Of a DNA stretch of 64,000 nt, positions 42,596-52,080 are shown in pieces. Positions within the stretch are counted from its first letter, which is position 1; every line of letters starts with the position of its first letter. The stretch is from Alkalihalophilus pseudofirmus (GTDB lineage Bacteria > Bacillota > Bacilli > Bacillales > Bacillaceae_D), in assembly GCF_029094545.1 (NCBI RefSeq), contig NZ_CP117835.1, forward strand, positions 1,406,001-1,470,000. Reading direction: 5' to 3'. The notes beneath the pieces are model-generated. The model was not told where the DNA came from and did not search any database. It worked only from the letters and a program-made list of their open reading frames with translations. The translations under genes were made by a program, and so were the position numbers.

Positions 42596-42700
42596 TTCTT
42601 ATCAAGAGAGACGGAGGGAATGGCCCGATGAAGTCTCAGCAACCAGCCATTATTGGTCAGGTGCTAATTCCACCAAGCTGAAGCTTGGAAGATAAGAAGA
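42596..42700 (+). ncRNA. SAM-I (S-box) riboswitch
   Basis: Aptamer with P1 pairing of ttcttatc (42597 on) with gataagaa (42690 on), and the S-box core: agagagacggagggaatggcc, gatgaa, ctcagcaacc, gtgctaattcc. Upstream of metI, so transcription of the methionine genes stops when S-adenosylmethionine is high. Confidence 0.97.
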
Positions 42701-42713
42701 GGCTAGCATTTAA

Positions 42714-42756
42714 CAGACACCTTCTTCTTATTTATTTAAGGAAGGTGTCTTTTTTA
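42714..42756 (+). terminator. SAM riboswitch terminator
   Basis: Stem AGACACCTTC / GAAGGTGTCT with a 16-base loop region and six T's; follows the aptamer immediately. Confidence 0.93.
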
Positions 42757-42785
42757 GTTATTAGGAGGAATCGGGAGGAGAAACC

Positions 42786-43907
42786 ATGACAAAAGAGAGA
42801 TATAAAACAGAGGTTGTTCAGATTGGAAATAGAGGACGCGAGCATACTGGAGCTGTTAATACGCCTATTTACTTATCAACAGCCTACAGACATACTGGTA
42901 TTGGAGAATCAACAGGATATGATTATGCAAGAACGGGCAATCCGACACGTGAAGTTTTAGAAGATGCGATTGCGTCCCTTGAAGAAGGAGATCAAGGATT
43001 TGCATGCAGCTCTGGAATGGCTGCAATTCAAACAGTCTTTTCGTTATTTGAGTCGGGGGATGAAATTTTAGCATCTAAAGATTTATATGGCGGGACATAT
43101 CGACTGTTTGAAGAAGGATGGAGCAGATGGGGCCTTCATTTCTCTTATGTTGACCCGAGGGACTTAGCTCAAGTAGAAGCGGCTGTCAATGAAAAAACAA
43201 AAGCACTGTTTATAGAGACTCCAACGAATCCTTTGATGCAAGAAGCCTGTATTAAGTCACTTGCAGCTATTTGTCAAAAACAACAGCTATTATTGATCGT
43301 TGATAACACGTTCTACACTCCTTTATTACAACAGCCGCTTGTAGAAGGTGCTGATATCGTTGTTCATAGTGCATCCAAATATCTAGGAGGGCACAATGAT
43401 GTAATCGCAGGTCTCGTCGTCTCAAAAGGCAAAGAATTATCTGAGCGAATTGGATATTATCATAATGGAATTGGCGCAACACTCGGTGCTTTTGACTCAT
43501 GGCTTTTAATTCGTGGGATGAAGACTCTAGCCCTCCGTATGGAAAAGCACGAAGAGAATGCGAAAGCTGTCGTTCAATATTTAGAAGAAAATGAGCATGT
43601 TACAGATGTATTATATCCAGGGCGCGGCGGAATGGTATCGTTTCGTATTCAAGACGAGGAATGGGTGAATCCGCTCTTGCAGCAATTAAAACTGATTTCC
43701 TTTGCAGAGAGCCTAGGCGGTGTGGAAAGTTTAATGACCTATCCAGCAACCCAAACACATGCAGATATTCCAGAAGACGTGAGGGTTGAAAATGGCGTCT
43801 GTAATCGACTTCTTCGTTTTTCAGTAGGGATTGAGAGAGCAGAAGATCTTATAAATGATTTAGAGCAAGCCATTACGTATGCAGCTAAATCGAAATCAAA
43901 TGTGTAA
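42786..43907 (+). CDS. metI: Cystathionine gamma-synthase / O-acetylhomoserine thiolyase
   Basis: 373 residues, same length as B. subtilis MetI. PLP-dependent Cys/Met metabolism enzyme: STAYRHTGIGESTGYDYARTGNPTR, CSSGMAAI, ETPTNPLMQE, VDNTFYTP and the Schiff-base lysine in HSASKYLGGHNDV. Makes cystathionine or homocysteine from acyl-homoserine. First gene behind the SAM riboswitch; a GGAGG-type site lies before ATG. The usual partner metC (cystathionine beta-lyase) is not present next to it. Confidence 0.93.
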   Translation: MTKERYKTEVVQIGNRGREHTGAVNTPIYLSTAYRHTGIGESTGYDYARTGNPTREVLEDAIASLEEGDQGFACSSGMAAIQTVFSLFESGDEILASKDLYGGTYRLFEEGWSRWGLHFSYVDPRDLAQVEAAVNEKTKALFIETPTNPLMQEACIKSLAAICQKQQLLLIVDNTFYTPLLQQPLVEGADIVVHSASKYLGGHNDVIAGLVVSKGKELSERIGYYHNGIGATLGAFDSWLLIRGMKTLALRMEKHEENAKAVVQYLEENEHVTDVLYPGRGGMVSFRIQDEEWVNPLLQQLKLISFAESLGGVESLMTYPATQTHADIPEDVRVENGVCNRLLRFSVGIERAEDLINDLEQAITYAAKSKSNV

Positions 43908-43919
43908 GGGGGTGTCCGC

Positions 43920-45746
43920 ATGACTTTTATAGAAAAAATGAAAAATGAAGTATTAGTTGGAGACGGTGCAATGGGGACTCTTCTTTATGAACAAGGGATT
44001 TCCAAATGCTTTGAGGAGCTGAATCTATCAGACCCAAATAGAATTATAGATGCACATAAACAATATATCGAAGCAGGTGCTGTAATCATTCAAACGAATA
44101 CGTACGCTGCCAATCGCTTAAAACTGGAGAAATATGGCCTCGGTGAAAAGGTTAGAATCATTAATCAAGAAGCAGTAAAGCTTGCAAGAGAAGCTGGCCC
44201 TAATGGCATATTTATTGTCGGAACAGTCGGTGGATTGCAAAATTTCCATCAAGAGGAATGGACGAAAGAAGAAGTTCTAGAGGCATTAGAAGAACAAATT
44301 GAGGCCTTGCTTGCATCAAATGTAGACGGTATATTGTTAGAAACTTTTTATGACTTAGATGAACTGTTAGGAGCAATTAATATCGTTCGGAACCAATCGG
44401 AGCTCCCTATAATTGCTAATGTTTCACTAGGTGAAATCGGGGTGCTTCATGGCGGGGTTTCTCTTAAAGAAGCAATTGGCAAGCTAGAGAATGCAGGAGC
44501 AGATGTTGTAGGGGTAAACTGCAGAATGGGTCCAAGCCACATGCTTCGTTCATTAGAAGATGTGCCGCTGCCAAAGCGTGCGTATTTGTCCGTTTATCCA
44601 AATGCCAGCTTGCCTGAATATCAAGACGGAAGATTGTTTTATCATTCAAATCCTGAATATTTCGAGAGTATGGGTGAGCAGTTTGTGAATCAAGGGGTAC
44701 GCCTTCTTGGCGGCTGCTGTGGTACGACTCCCGAGCACATTAGAGCCTTTAGTCAAGTAGCAGAGCGTAGAACACCTGTGGAGGAGAAATGGGTTACGCC
44801 TTCTTTGGAAAAAGTTACAAAGAAAATAGAGTTTCCTCGCTCTCTAGAGCCGCTATCTGATATTGCTAAGAAAAGACGCTCAGTGATCGTTGAGCTCGAT
44901 CCTCCTAAGAAATTAAGTACTGAAAAATTTATAAAGGGTGCAAAAGTTTTAAAAGAAGCAGGAGTGGATGCGGTGACTCTGGCGGATAATTCACTTGCTT
45001 CTCCGAGGATTGACAATATGGCTCTGGCCGCCCAAATAAAAGAAGATGTAAGGCCGCTTGTACATGTAACTTGCCGAGACCGTAATTTAATTGGGCTGCA
45101 GTCACATTTGATGGGGCTGCATGCGCTCGGTATTAATGATGTGCTGGCTGTGACCGGAGATCCGACAAAAGTGGGGGATTTCCCGGGGGCTACTTCGGTG
45201 TATGATGTCACCTCTTTTCAACTTATTTCATTAATGAAACAATTAAATGAAGGCATATCTTTCTCAGGTAAAGATCTTGGACAGAAAGCTAATTTCTCTA
45301 TTGCTGCTGCTTGTAACCCTAACGTTAGGCACTTGGATAAAGCAGTTCAGCGAATGGAGAAGAAAATAGAGAGTGGTGCTGACTTCTTTATGACGCAGCC
45401 TATGTACAGCGAGGAACAAATTGAAGCGTTCTATCATGAAACAAAACATTTAGATACACCAATTTATGTCGGGATCATGCCGCTGACAAGCTCAAGAAAC
45501 GCTGAATTTCTTCACAATGAAGTGCCGGGTATTAAGCTTACAGATTCAATCCGCAGATCAATGGCTTCCTGTGAAACAAAAGATAGTGCTCAATTAGAAG
45601 GAATAAAGATTGCAAAATCATTAATTGATACAGCTACACAGTATTTTAACGGTATTTATTTAATTACACCGTTTCTGCGATATGAAATTACAGCTGAGTT
45701 AACAGCCTATATTGAGCAGAAATCAACGGCTAAATTAATGAATTAA
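43920..45746 (+). CDS. yitJ: Bifunctional homocysteine S-methyltransferase / 5,10-methylenetetrahydrofolate reductase
   Basis: 608 residues. N-terminal homocysteine-methyltransferase barrel (1-300: VGDGAMGTLLYEQG, NTYAAN, VNCRMGP and the zinc cysteines in LLGGCCGTTPEH). The C-terminal MetF-like barrel runs about 320-608 (VELDPPKKL, THVTCRDRN-like VHVTCRDRNL, AVTGDPT, FMTQPMY, PIYVGIMPL). This is the YitJ layout. The reductase half makes the methyl-THF that MetH, just downstream, uses. Twelve bases separate it from metI. Confidence 0.95.
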   Translation: MTFIEKMKNEVLVGDGAMGTLLYEQGISKCFEELNLSDPNRIIDAHKQYIEAGAVIIQTNTYAANRLKLEKYGLGEKVRIINQEAVKLAREAGPNGIFIVGTVGGLQNFHQEEWTKEEVLEALEEQIEALLASNVDGILLETFYDLDELLGAINIVRNQSELPIIANVSLGEIGVLHGGVSLKEAIGKLENAGADVVGVNCRMGPSHMLRSLEDVPLPKRAYLSVYPNASLPEYQDGRLFYHSNPEYFESMGEQFVNQGVRLLGGCCGTTPEHIRAFSQVAERRTPVEEKWVTPSLEKVTKKIEFPRSLEPLSDIAKKRRSVIVELDPPKKLSTEKFIKGAKVLKEAGVDAVTLADNSLASPRIDNMALAAQIKEDVRPLVHVTCRDRNLIGLQSHLMGLHALGINDVLAVTGDPTKVGDFPGATSVYDVTSFQLISLMKQLNEGISFSGKDLGQKANFSIAAACNPNVRHLDKAVQRMEKKIESGADFFMTQPMYSEEQIEAFYHETKHLDTPIYVGIMPLTSSRNAEFLHNEVPGIKLTDSIRRSMASCETKDSAQLEGIKIAKSLIDTATQYFNGIYLITPFLRYEITAELTAYIEQKSTAKLMN

Positions 45747-45828
45747 ACACTTTGAGCTGTATTTTACGAGATGTATGATAGGAATGTAAATTTTTGGACT
45801 TGTATGGATTTAAAAAGGAGAGTTAATC

Positions 45829-48800
45829 ATGCCAAAATCATTATTAGAACAACAACTTAAAGAGAGAATCCTTGTACTAGATGGAGCTATGGGGACGATG
45901 CTTCAACAAGCAAACCTTACGGCAGAAGATTTTGGCGGCGAGGAATATGAAGGTTGTAATGAATACTTAAATGAAACAGCACCTCATGTCATTGAAGGTA
46001 TTCATCGTGCTTACTTTGAAGCAGGTGCGGACATTGTTGAAACAAATACATTTGGAGCAACAGATATTGTTTTAGACGATTATGATTTAGGATTTAAAGC
46101 AGAAGAGCTTAACCGTGTCGCTGTAGAGATTGCAAAGAAAGCAGCTAAGGAATTTTCTACTCCTGAAAAACCGAGATTTGTAGCAGGTGCGATGGGTCCG
46201 ACAACCAAATCATTATCGGTAACAGGAGGCACCACCTTTGACGCTTTAATCAACTCTTATCATGAGCAAGCACGAGGGCTGCTCTCTGGTGGAGCCGATT
46301 TATTATTACTTGAAACAAGCCAGGATATGAGGAATGTAAAAGCTGCATATGTCGGTATTGAGCGTGCATTCTCTGAACTTGATGTAAAGGTGCCGATTAT
46401 GGTGTCAGGAACGATTGAGCCAATGGGTACAACGCTTGCCGGCCAGACAATTGAAGCCTTTTATTTATCGCTTGAACATATGAAGCCGACTGTCGTTGGC
46501 TTAAATTGCGCAACGGGTCCTGAATTTATGCGGGACCATATTCGTTCCTTATCGGAGCTGTCTAATACGTTTGTAAGCTGTTACCCGAATGCAGGGCTTC
46601 CTGATGAAGAAGGACATTATCATGAATCGCCAAGCTCTCTATCGAAAAAATTAATGGGATTTGCTGAAAAAGGCTGGTTAAATATTGTCGGCGGCTGCTG
46701 CGGGACGACACCTGAACATATCCGGGCAATGGTCGAGGCTGTAGATGGATTTGCCCCGAGAAAGCTAGAAGAGAAACGTGGTCATGCTGTTTCTGGTATT
46801 GAGCCCCTTATTTATGATGACAGTATGCGTCCTCTATTCGTAGGTGAGCGAACGAACGTCATCGGGTCGAGGAAATTTAAACGGCTGATTGCTGAAGGGA
46901 AGTATGAAGAGGCATCAGAAATTGCTCGTGCACAGGTGAAGCGTGGTGCGCATGTAATCGATATCTGTCTAGCTGACCCTGATCGTGAAGAACTTGAAGA
47001 TATGGAAGCCTTTTTGAGTCATGTTGTTAATAAGGTGAAAGTACCGTTAATGATCGATTCTACAGATGAGGCTGTTATTGAAAAATCTCTAACTTACTCT
47101 CAAGGAAAAGCGATTATCAATTCCATTAACTTAGAAGACGGGGAAGAGAGATTTGAAGCGATTGTTCCTTTAATAAAAAGATACGGCGCAGCAGTTGTTG
47201 TAGGAACTATTGATGAAGAAGGGATGGCTGTTTCAGCAAAACGAAAGCTTGAAGTGGCCAAGAGGTCTTATGATCTTCTAGTAAATAAGCATGGGCTAAA
47301 GCCATCCGATATTATCTTTGATCCGCTTGTTTTCCCCGTAGGAACGGGGGATGCGCAATATATCGGCTCTGCTGAAGCAACGGTTGAGGGAATTCGCTTG
47401 ATAAAAGAGGAATTACCTGAATGCTTAACGATTCTTGGTGTAAGTAATGTCTCGTTTGGACTGCCCCCTGTAGGGAGAGAAGTTTTAAATGCTGTTTATC
47501 TTTATCACTGTACACAGGCCGGACTCGATTATGCGATTGTAAATACCGAAAAATTAGAACGCTATGCCTCGATTCCTGAGGAAGAAAAAGAAATGGCTAA
47601 AACGTTATTATTTAAAACAACGGATGAATCCTTAGCTGAATTTACAGCTTTTTATAGAGGGAAGAAACAAGAGAAAAAGGTTGAAGCGTCTTCAATGACA
47701 TTAGAAGAGCGCTTGGCAGCTTACGTAGTAGAGGGAACGAAAGAAGGATTGTATAAAGATCTCGATCAAGCTCTTAAATCTTACTCGGATGCATTAGATA
47801 TTATAAATGGTCCTTTAATGGACGGTATGGATGAGGTTGGCCGTTTATTTAATAATAATGAGCTGATCGTTGCTGAAGTGCTCCAAAGTGCTGAAGTCAT
47901 GAAAGCGTCAGTTGCCCACCTTGAACCTCATATGGAGAAAAAAGCGGATGATGATGGTAAAGGTAAAATCTTGCTCGCTACTGTGAAGGGTGATGTGCAT
48001 GACATCGGTAAGAACCTTGTTGAAATCATCCTGGGGAATAATGGTTTTAAAATTGTTAACTTAGGCATTAAAGTAACGTCAAATGAATTAATTGAAGCGA
48101 TCAAAAAAGAGAATCCAAAAGCAGTAGGATTATCTGGTTTGCTTGTGAAATCAGCTCAGCAAATGGTATTAACGGCACAGGATCTTCGTCAACAAAATAT
48201 TTCGATCCCTATTTTAGTGGGCGGGGCTGCTTTGACTCGTAAATTTACGGACACTAAAATTGCTGCTGAATATGACGGGCTTGTCCTCTATGCAAAAGAT
48301 GCGATGAACGGGCTTGAACTAGCAAATAAATTAGTGAAGCCTGAAGATCAACAGAAACTAGCGCTTGAAATAAGTGAAAAACGCTCTTTAAAAGAACAAG
48401 TAAGACCTCAAAGGGAGGCAGCAGTTCAAGTATTAGAGAAGCCGGTCCGCTCAAAAGTGGCGGCAGATGGTCCGTTATTTATTCCTGAGGATCTTGATGA
48501 ACATATTTTGCGTGACTATGATTTAAGTCACCTTGAGCCGTATGTGAATTTACAGATGCTTCTTGGAAAACATTTAGGTCTGCAAGGGAAAGTGAGCCGT
48601 TTGCTTGAAGAGGGGGATTCCCGCGCTGTTGAATTAAAAGAGAAAGTTGATGAATTGTTTAAGCGTATTAAGAAAGAAGGCATCATTAAAGCAAACGGAA
48701 TGTATCGATTCTTCCCTGCACAAGCAGACGGTAATGATGTCATTATTTATGATCCTAACGATAAGAAAACCGAAATTAATCGATTTAGTTTTCCAAGACA

Positions 48801-49275
48801 AAATCATGAGCCGTTTTTATGTTTGGCGGATTATCTTCGTCCAAAAGAAAGTGATGAAATGGATTATGTAGGATTTTTATCAGTAACAGCTGGAAACGGA
48901 GTAAGGGATCTGGCTGAGGAAGCAAAAGAGAATGGTGATTATTTATTCAGCCACCTTATACAAGCAGCTGCTCTAGAAATAGCAGAAGGTTTTGCTGAGC
49001 GGGTACACCAGCTGATGCGTGATAAATGGGGTTTCCCTGACTCGACTGATTTCACTATGGCAGAGAGGTTTGCTGCTAAGTATCAAGGGGTTCGTGTCTC
49101 GTTTGGATATCCTGCTTGTCCAAACTTAGAAGACCAAGAAAAGCTATTCGACTTGATCAAGCCTGAAAAAATTGGCGTTCAATTAACAGACGGTTTCATG
49201 ATGGAACCGGAAGCATCTGTTACAGCGATGGTCTTTGCCCATCCAGAAGGTAGATATTTCAATGTATTAGCATAA
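45829..49275 (+). CDS. metH: Cobalamin-dependent methionine synthase
   Basis: 1148 residues with all four MetH modules. Homocysteine domain (1-310; zinc ligands C227 in LNCATG and C290-C291 in GGCCGTT); folate-binding pterin domain (about 335-610; FVGERTNVIGSRKF, HVIDICLADPD); cap plus B12-binding domain (about 640-860; GDVHDIGKNL with axial His724, GLSGLLVKSA); C-terminal AdoMet reactivation domain to 1148. Methylates homocysteine using methylcobalamin. The 82-base gap after yitJ has no terminator, so SAM-riboswitch control probably extends here. Links to the B12 salvage operon at 4-14 kb. Confidence 0.97.
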   Translation: MPKSLLEQQLKERILVLDGAMGTMLQQANLTAEDFGGEEYEGCNEYLNETAPHVIEGIHRAYFEAGADIVETNTFGATDIVLDDYDLGFKAEELNRVAVEIAKKAAKEFSTPEKPRFVAGAMGPTTKSLSVTGGTTFDALINSYHEQARGLLSGGADLLLLETSQDMRNVKAAYVGIERAFSELDVKVPIMVSGTIEPMGTTLAGQTIEAFYLSLEHMKPTVVGLNCATGPEFMRDHIRSLSELSNTFVSCYPNAGLPDEEGHYHESPSSLSKKLMGFAEKGWLNIVGGCCGTTPEHIRAMVEAVDGFAPRKLEEKRGHAVSGIEPLIYDDSMRPLFVGERTNVIGSRKFKRLIAEGKYEEASEIARAQVKRGAHVIDICLADPDREELEDMEAFLSHVVNKVKVPLMIDSTDEAVIEKSLTYSQGKAIINSINLEDGEERFEAIVPLIKRYGAAVVVGTIDEEGMAVSAKRKLEVAKRSYDLLVNKHGLKPSDIIFDPLVFPVGTGDAQYIGSAEATVEGIRLIKEELPECLTILGVSNVSFGLPPVGREVLNAVYLYHCTQAGLDYAIVNTEKLERYASIPEEEKEMAKTLLFKTTDESLAEFTAFYRGKKQEKKVEASSMTLEERLAAYVVEGTKEGLYKDLDQALKSYSDALDIINGPLMDGMDEVGRLFNNNELIVAEVLQSAEVMKASVAHLEPHMEKKADDDGKGKILLATVKGDVHDIGKNLVEIILGNNGFKIVNLGIKVTSNELIEAIKKENPKAVGLSGLLVKSAQQMVLTAQDLRQQNISIPILVGGAALTRKFTDTKIAAEYDGLVLYAKDAMNGLELANKLVKPEDQQKLALEISEKRSLKEQVRPQREAAVQVLEKPVRSKVAADGPLFIPEDLDEHILRDYDLSHLEPYVNLQMLLGKHLGLQGKVSRLLEEGDSRAVELKEKVDELFKRIKKEGIIKANGMYRFFPAQADGNDVIIYDPNDKKTEINRFSFPRQNHEPFLCLADYLRPKESDEMDYVGFLSVTAGNGVRDLAEEAKENGDYLFSHLIQAAALEIAEGFAERVHQLMRDKWGFPDSTDFTMAERFAAKYQGVRVSFGYPACPNLEDQEKLFDLIKPEKIGVQLTDGFMMEPEASVTAMVFAHPEGRYFNVLA

Positions 49276-49293
49276 AATGAGTATTTACTTTTA

Positions 49294-49341
49294 TTAAAAA
49301 AGCAGCCAGCTATACGTAGTCAACGTATGGCTGGTTTTTTT
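49294..49341 (+). terminator. Terminator of the met operon
   Basis: Long hairpin CAGCCAGCTATACGT / ACGTATGGCTGG (bulges) between A- and T-runs, just after metH. Confidence 0.88.
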
Positions 49342-49519
49342 GTCGTTGTTTTAACTTAACTCCCACTAAATGTGCGAACCTGCCATTAACGAGGCAAGGG
49401 AAGAAAAGTAAGGTTCATTCGTATAAAAAATGGGACTGTACAAACAATACGATTAGAGGAGATGAGAAACTACTACTCATCGAACAAAGAACTTGTAACT
49501 TAAGGAGGGTAATAACAGC

Positions 49520-50581
49520 ATGAAGAGTCATCAGTTCTACTCAAGATTTACTCTTGCTCTTTTAACCGTATGTGCAGCGCTTTTAGTAGCAACAAGCACA
49601 CCAACACATGCATTTACAGATCAAGTCATTCAGCAAGGGGCAACGGGGGACGATGTCGTTGAGCTACAGTCGCGTCTTCAGTACATCGGTTTTTATAATG
49701 GGAAAATTGATGGTGTATATGGCTGGGGTACGTATTGGGCTGTTAGAAACTATCAATATGAATTTGGACTTGATATTGACGGCTTAGTAGGTCCTGAGAT
49801 GAAAGAAATGTTAGCGAAATCAACAGAGTATAATGAGCAATTTGTTAAGCGGGCATTAAATGAGGGAAGAAAATTTACTCACTACGGCGGTACGCCTAAA
49901 AAGATTCAAAAAGGTCCAAAAGGAAGCCGTGACAAGCAAATGAGAAGAGGAAGAGGCGGCGAGGCACCAGCACCAGGCGGCGGTCAGCCAGGAGAAGCAC
50001 CGGCACCAGCACCAGGCGGCGGTCAAACAGGCGAGACTCCAGCACCAGCACCAGGCGGCGGTCAAACGGGCGAGACTCCAGCACCAGCACCTGGTGAAGC
50101 GGCACCAGGCGGCGAGGGACCGGCTCCTGAAACACCTGAACAAGCACCTGTTCCTGAGGAGGAAACACCAGAAGATCAAAACAACGATGCAGATATTGAA
50201 AAAGCCACAAATGTACCGCCGGGTTATTCTGATAACGATTTGCAGCTAATGGCTCAAGCTGTTTACGGGGAAGCGCGCGGGGAGCCTTATGTAGGGCAGG
50301 TAGCAGTTGCTGCTGTTATTATTAACCGAATTAATAGCCCTACATTTCCTAATACTGTATCAGGTGTAATTTTTGAACCGCGTGCCTTTACAGCGGTAGC
50401 TGATGGTCAAATATGGATGTCGCCTGATGATACAGCAAGACGTGCTGTTTTAGACGCGTTAAATGGGCAAGATCCTTCAGGTAATGCAATGTATTATTTC
50501 AATCCAGATACAGCAACATCCGGCTGGATTTGGTCTAGACCGCAAATCAAAAAGATTGGTAAACATATTTTCTGTCATTAA
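49520..50581 (+). CDS. sleB: Spore cortex-lytic enzyme SleB with repeat-rich linker
   Basis: 353 residues, somewhat longer than B. subtilis SleB. Signal peptide (cleavage near THAFTDQ), peptidoglycan-binding domain (38-95: GATGDDVVELQSRLQYIGFYNGKIDGVYGWGT...), then a linker. This runs about 130-225 and is basic first, then made of Pro/Ala/Gly/Glu repeats. The catalytic SleB/CwlJ domain follows (about 235-353: LMAQAVYGEARGEPYVGQVAVAAVIINR). It is a lytic transglycosylase that digests cortex muramic-lactam peptidoglycan in germination; needs YpeB, encoded next. The extended linker is unusual. Confidence 0.95.
   Translation: MKSHQFYSRFTLALLTVCAALLVATSTPTHAFTDQVIQQGATGDDVVELQSRLQYIGFYNGKIDGVYGWGTYWAVRNYQYEFGLDIDGLVGPEMKEMLAKSTEYNEQFVKRALNEGRKFTHYGGTPKKIQKGPKGSRDKQMRRGRGGEAPAPGGGQPGEAPAPAPGGGQTGETPAPAPGGGQTGETPAPAPGEAAPGGEGPAPETPEQAPVPEEETPEDQNNDADIEKATNVPPGYSDNDLQLMAQAVYGEARGEPYVGQVAVAAVIINRINSPTFPNTVSGVIFEPRAFTAVADGQIWMSPDDTARRAVLDALNGQDPSGNAMYYFNPDTATSGWIWSRPQIKKIGKHIFCH
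49958..50095 (+). repeat. In-frame tandem repeat in the sleB linker
   Basis: Units GEAPAPGGGQP (33 bases), GEAPAPAPGGGQT, GETPAPAPGGGQT (39 bases each) and a partial GETPAPAPG, followed by degenerate E/P/G/A sequence. The DNA of the second, third and fourth units is almost identical, so the number of units probably varies between strains. Confidence 0.9.
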
Positions 50582-50599
50582 TCATTGGAGGTGAAAAAA

Positions 50600-51958
50600 A
50601 TGATACGTAATATAATTATTGGGTTGCTTGCAGTCGCAGTGATTGCATTAGGGTACTGGGGTTTTCAAGAACAGGAACAAAAACAGGTACTCTCTATTAA
50701 TGCTGAAAATAACTATCAGCGTGCCTTCCATGATCTCACGTTTCATTTAGATCAAATTGAAGATGAGCTTGGAGCGACCCTTGCTATGAACACACGTCGT
50801 CAGTTAACTCCTGCACTTGCAGAGGTGTGGCGTATAACAAGCTTAGCTCAAGCCGAACTAGGTCAGCTTCCATTAAACTCCCTGCAGCTTGGGAAAACGG
50901 AAGAGTTCCTTTATAAAATTGGGAAATTCTCTTACCAAACATCTATTAGAGATCTTGATAAAGAGCCTTTAACAGATAAAGAATATGAGACATTAAACAA
51001 GTTATACGACTACTCTCATGAAATTAGAGAAGAGATGCGAGAATCACAAGCTTATGTCTTGAAGAATGGCCAAAGATGGTTAGATATTGATAAAGAGCTT
51101 CAAGCGGCAACGACAGAGGAACCATCTAGAAATCTTGTCGTAAATAATTTTGAAATTATGAATAAAAACGTTGAGGGCTACAGTGAAGTAGAATGGGGCG
51201 CGGGCTTAACTTCCATTGAAGATCTAAATGGCGAGTTAAAGCGTGCTTTATCTGGAAAGAAAAAAGTGTCTAAAGAAGAAGCCCAAGATATCGCGCGTAA
51301 GTATTTAGATTTAGGTGACCGTGCGGCTGTCCATGTAGCTGATACAGGAAAGGGGTTAGAGTATCCGGCTTATAGTTTAGTGATTGATGACCCTGATCAT
51401 GAAACAAATTATTATATGGATATGAGTGTTGAGGGCGGCCATCCTATATGGTTTTTGCAGGAGCGTCAAATTTCTGATCAAAATATCAGCTTAAATGATG
51501 CTTCTAATAAGGCGCAAAGGTTTTTGAATGAAAATGGCATGGAGAATATGCAGTTGATTGACAGCAAGCAATATGATTCTATTGGGATGTTTGAATTTGT
51601 CTACCTTGATAATAATGTACGGGTTTATACAGATGCAGTTATGACTGAAGTGGCGTTAGATGATGGAAGCATTATCAGTTATGAAGCGAAGGACTATTTA
51701 ATCAATCACAAAGAGCGTGACATTAAAGAGCCTAAACTTACGCTAGAAGAAGCTGAAACAAGTGTGAATCCTAATGTTTCAGTCATGGAAGATCACCTTG
51801 CTATTATTGAAAATGACTTAGGTGATGAAGTATTATGCTATGAATTCATTGGAACGATTAAAGACGATACGTATCGAATCTTTATCAATGCTGATGACGG
51901 GGAAGAAGAGAAAGTAGACAGATTAGAGCGTGCTGAGCGTGTGTATGATTTCTCTTAA
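50600..51958 (+). CDS. ypeB: Germination protein YpeB
   Basis: 452 residues from ATG 50600 after GGAGGTGAAAAAA. N-terminal membrane anchor (MIRNIIIGLLAVAVIALGYWG), a long helical part (about 30-190), then three PepSY-type domains (for example SKEEAQDIARKYLDLGD and SLNDASNKAQRFLNENG, ...KLTLEEAETSVNPNV). Needed for SleB to be stable and placed in the spore. Nineteen bases after sleB, so the two are one operon. Ends with a terminator at 51981. Confidence 0.95.
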   Translation: MIRNIIIGLLAVAVIALGYWGFQEQEQKQVLSINAENNYQRAFHDLTFHLDQIEDELGATLAMNTRRQLTPALAEVWRITSLAQAELGQLPLNSLQLGKTEEFLYKIGKFSYQTSIRDLDKEPLTDKEYETLNKLYDYSHEIREEMRESQAYVLKNGQRWLDIDKELQAATTEEPSRNLVVNNFEIMNKNVEGYSEVEWGAGLTSIEDLNGELKRALSGKKKVSKEEAQDIARKYLDLGDRAAVHVADTGKGLEYPAYSLVIDDPDHETNYYMDMSVEGGHPIWFLQERQISDQNISLNDASNKAQRFLNENGMENMQLIDSKQYDSIGMFEFVYLDNNVRVYTDAVMTEVALDDGSIISYEAKDYLINHKERDIKEPKLTLEEAETSVNPNVSVMEDHLAIIENDLGDEVLCYEFIGTIKDDTYRIFINADDGEEEKVDRLERAERVYDFS

Positions 51959-51980
51959 TTAAATATCATCTAATTTATTA

Positions 51981-52014
51981 AAAAGAAGAAGCGGCAAATG
52001 CTTCTTCTTTTTTT
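51981..52014 (+). terminator. Terminator after ypeB
   Basis: Stem AAAGAAGAAGC / GCTTCTTCTTT with a GGCAAAT loop and a T-run. Confidence 0.88.
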
Positions 52015-52080
52015 TATTCCGTGAGATAATGAGTAAAAAGATATAGGACTGTCAGGTCATGGTGTCAGAGGAGGGTTTTG

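Noticed and set aside
49958-50095. Short regular repeats that might suggest a CRISPR array
   Set aside because: The repeats are in frame, contiguous without spacers, and encode a Pro/Ala/Gly linker inside sleB.
49856-50210. Cys/Trp- and Leu/Arg-rich ORFs of about 105 residues on the minus strand opposite the sleB linker
   Set aside because: Composition is the mirror of the GC-rich repeat; no start signals.
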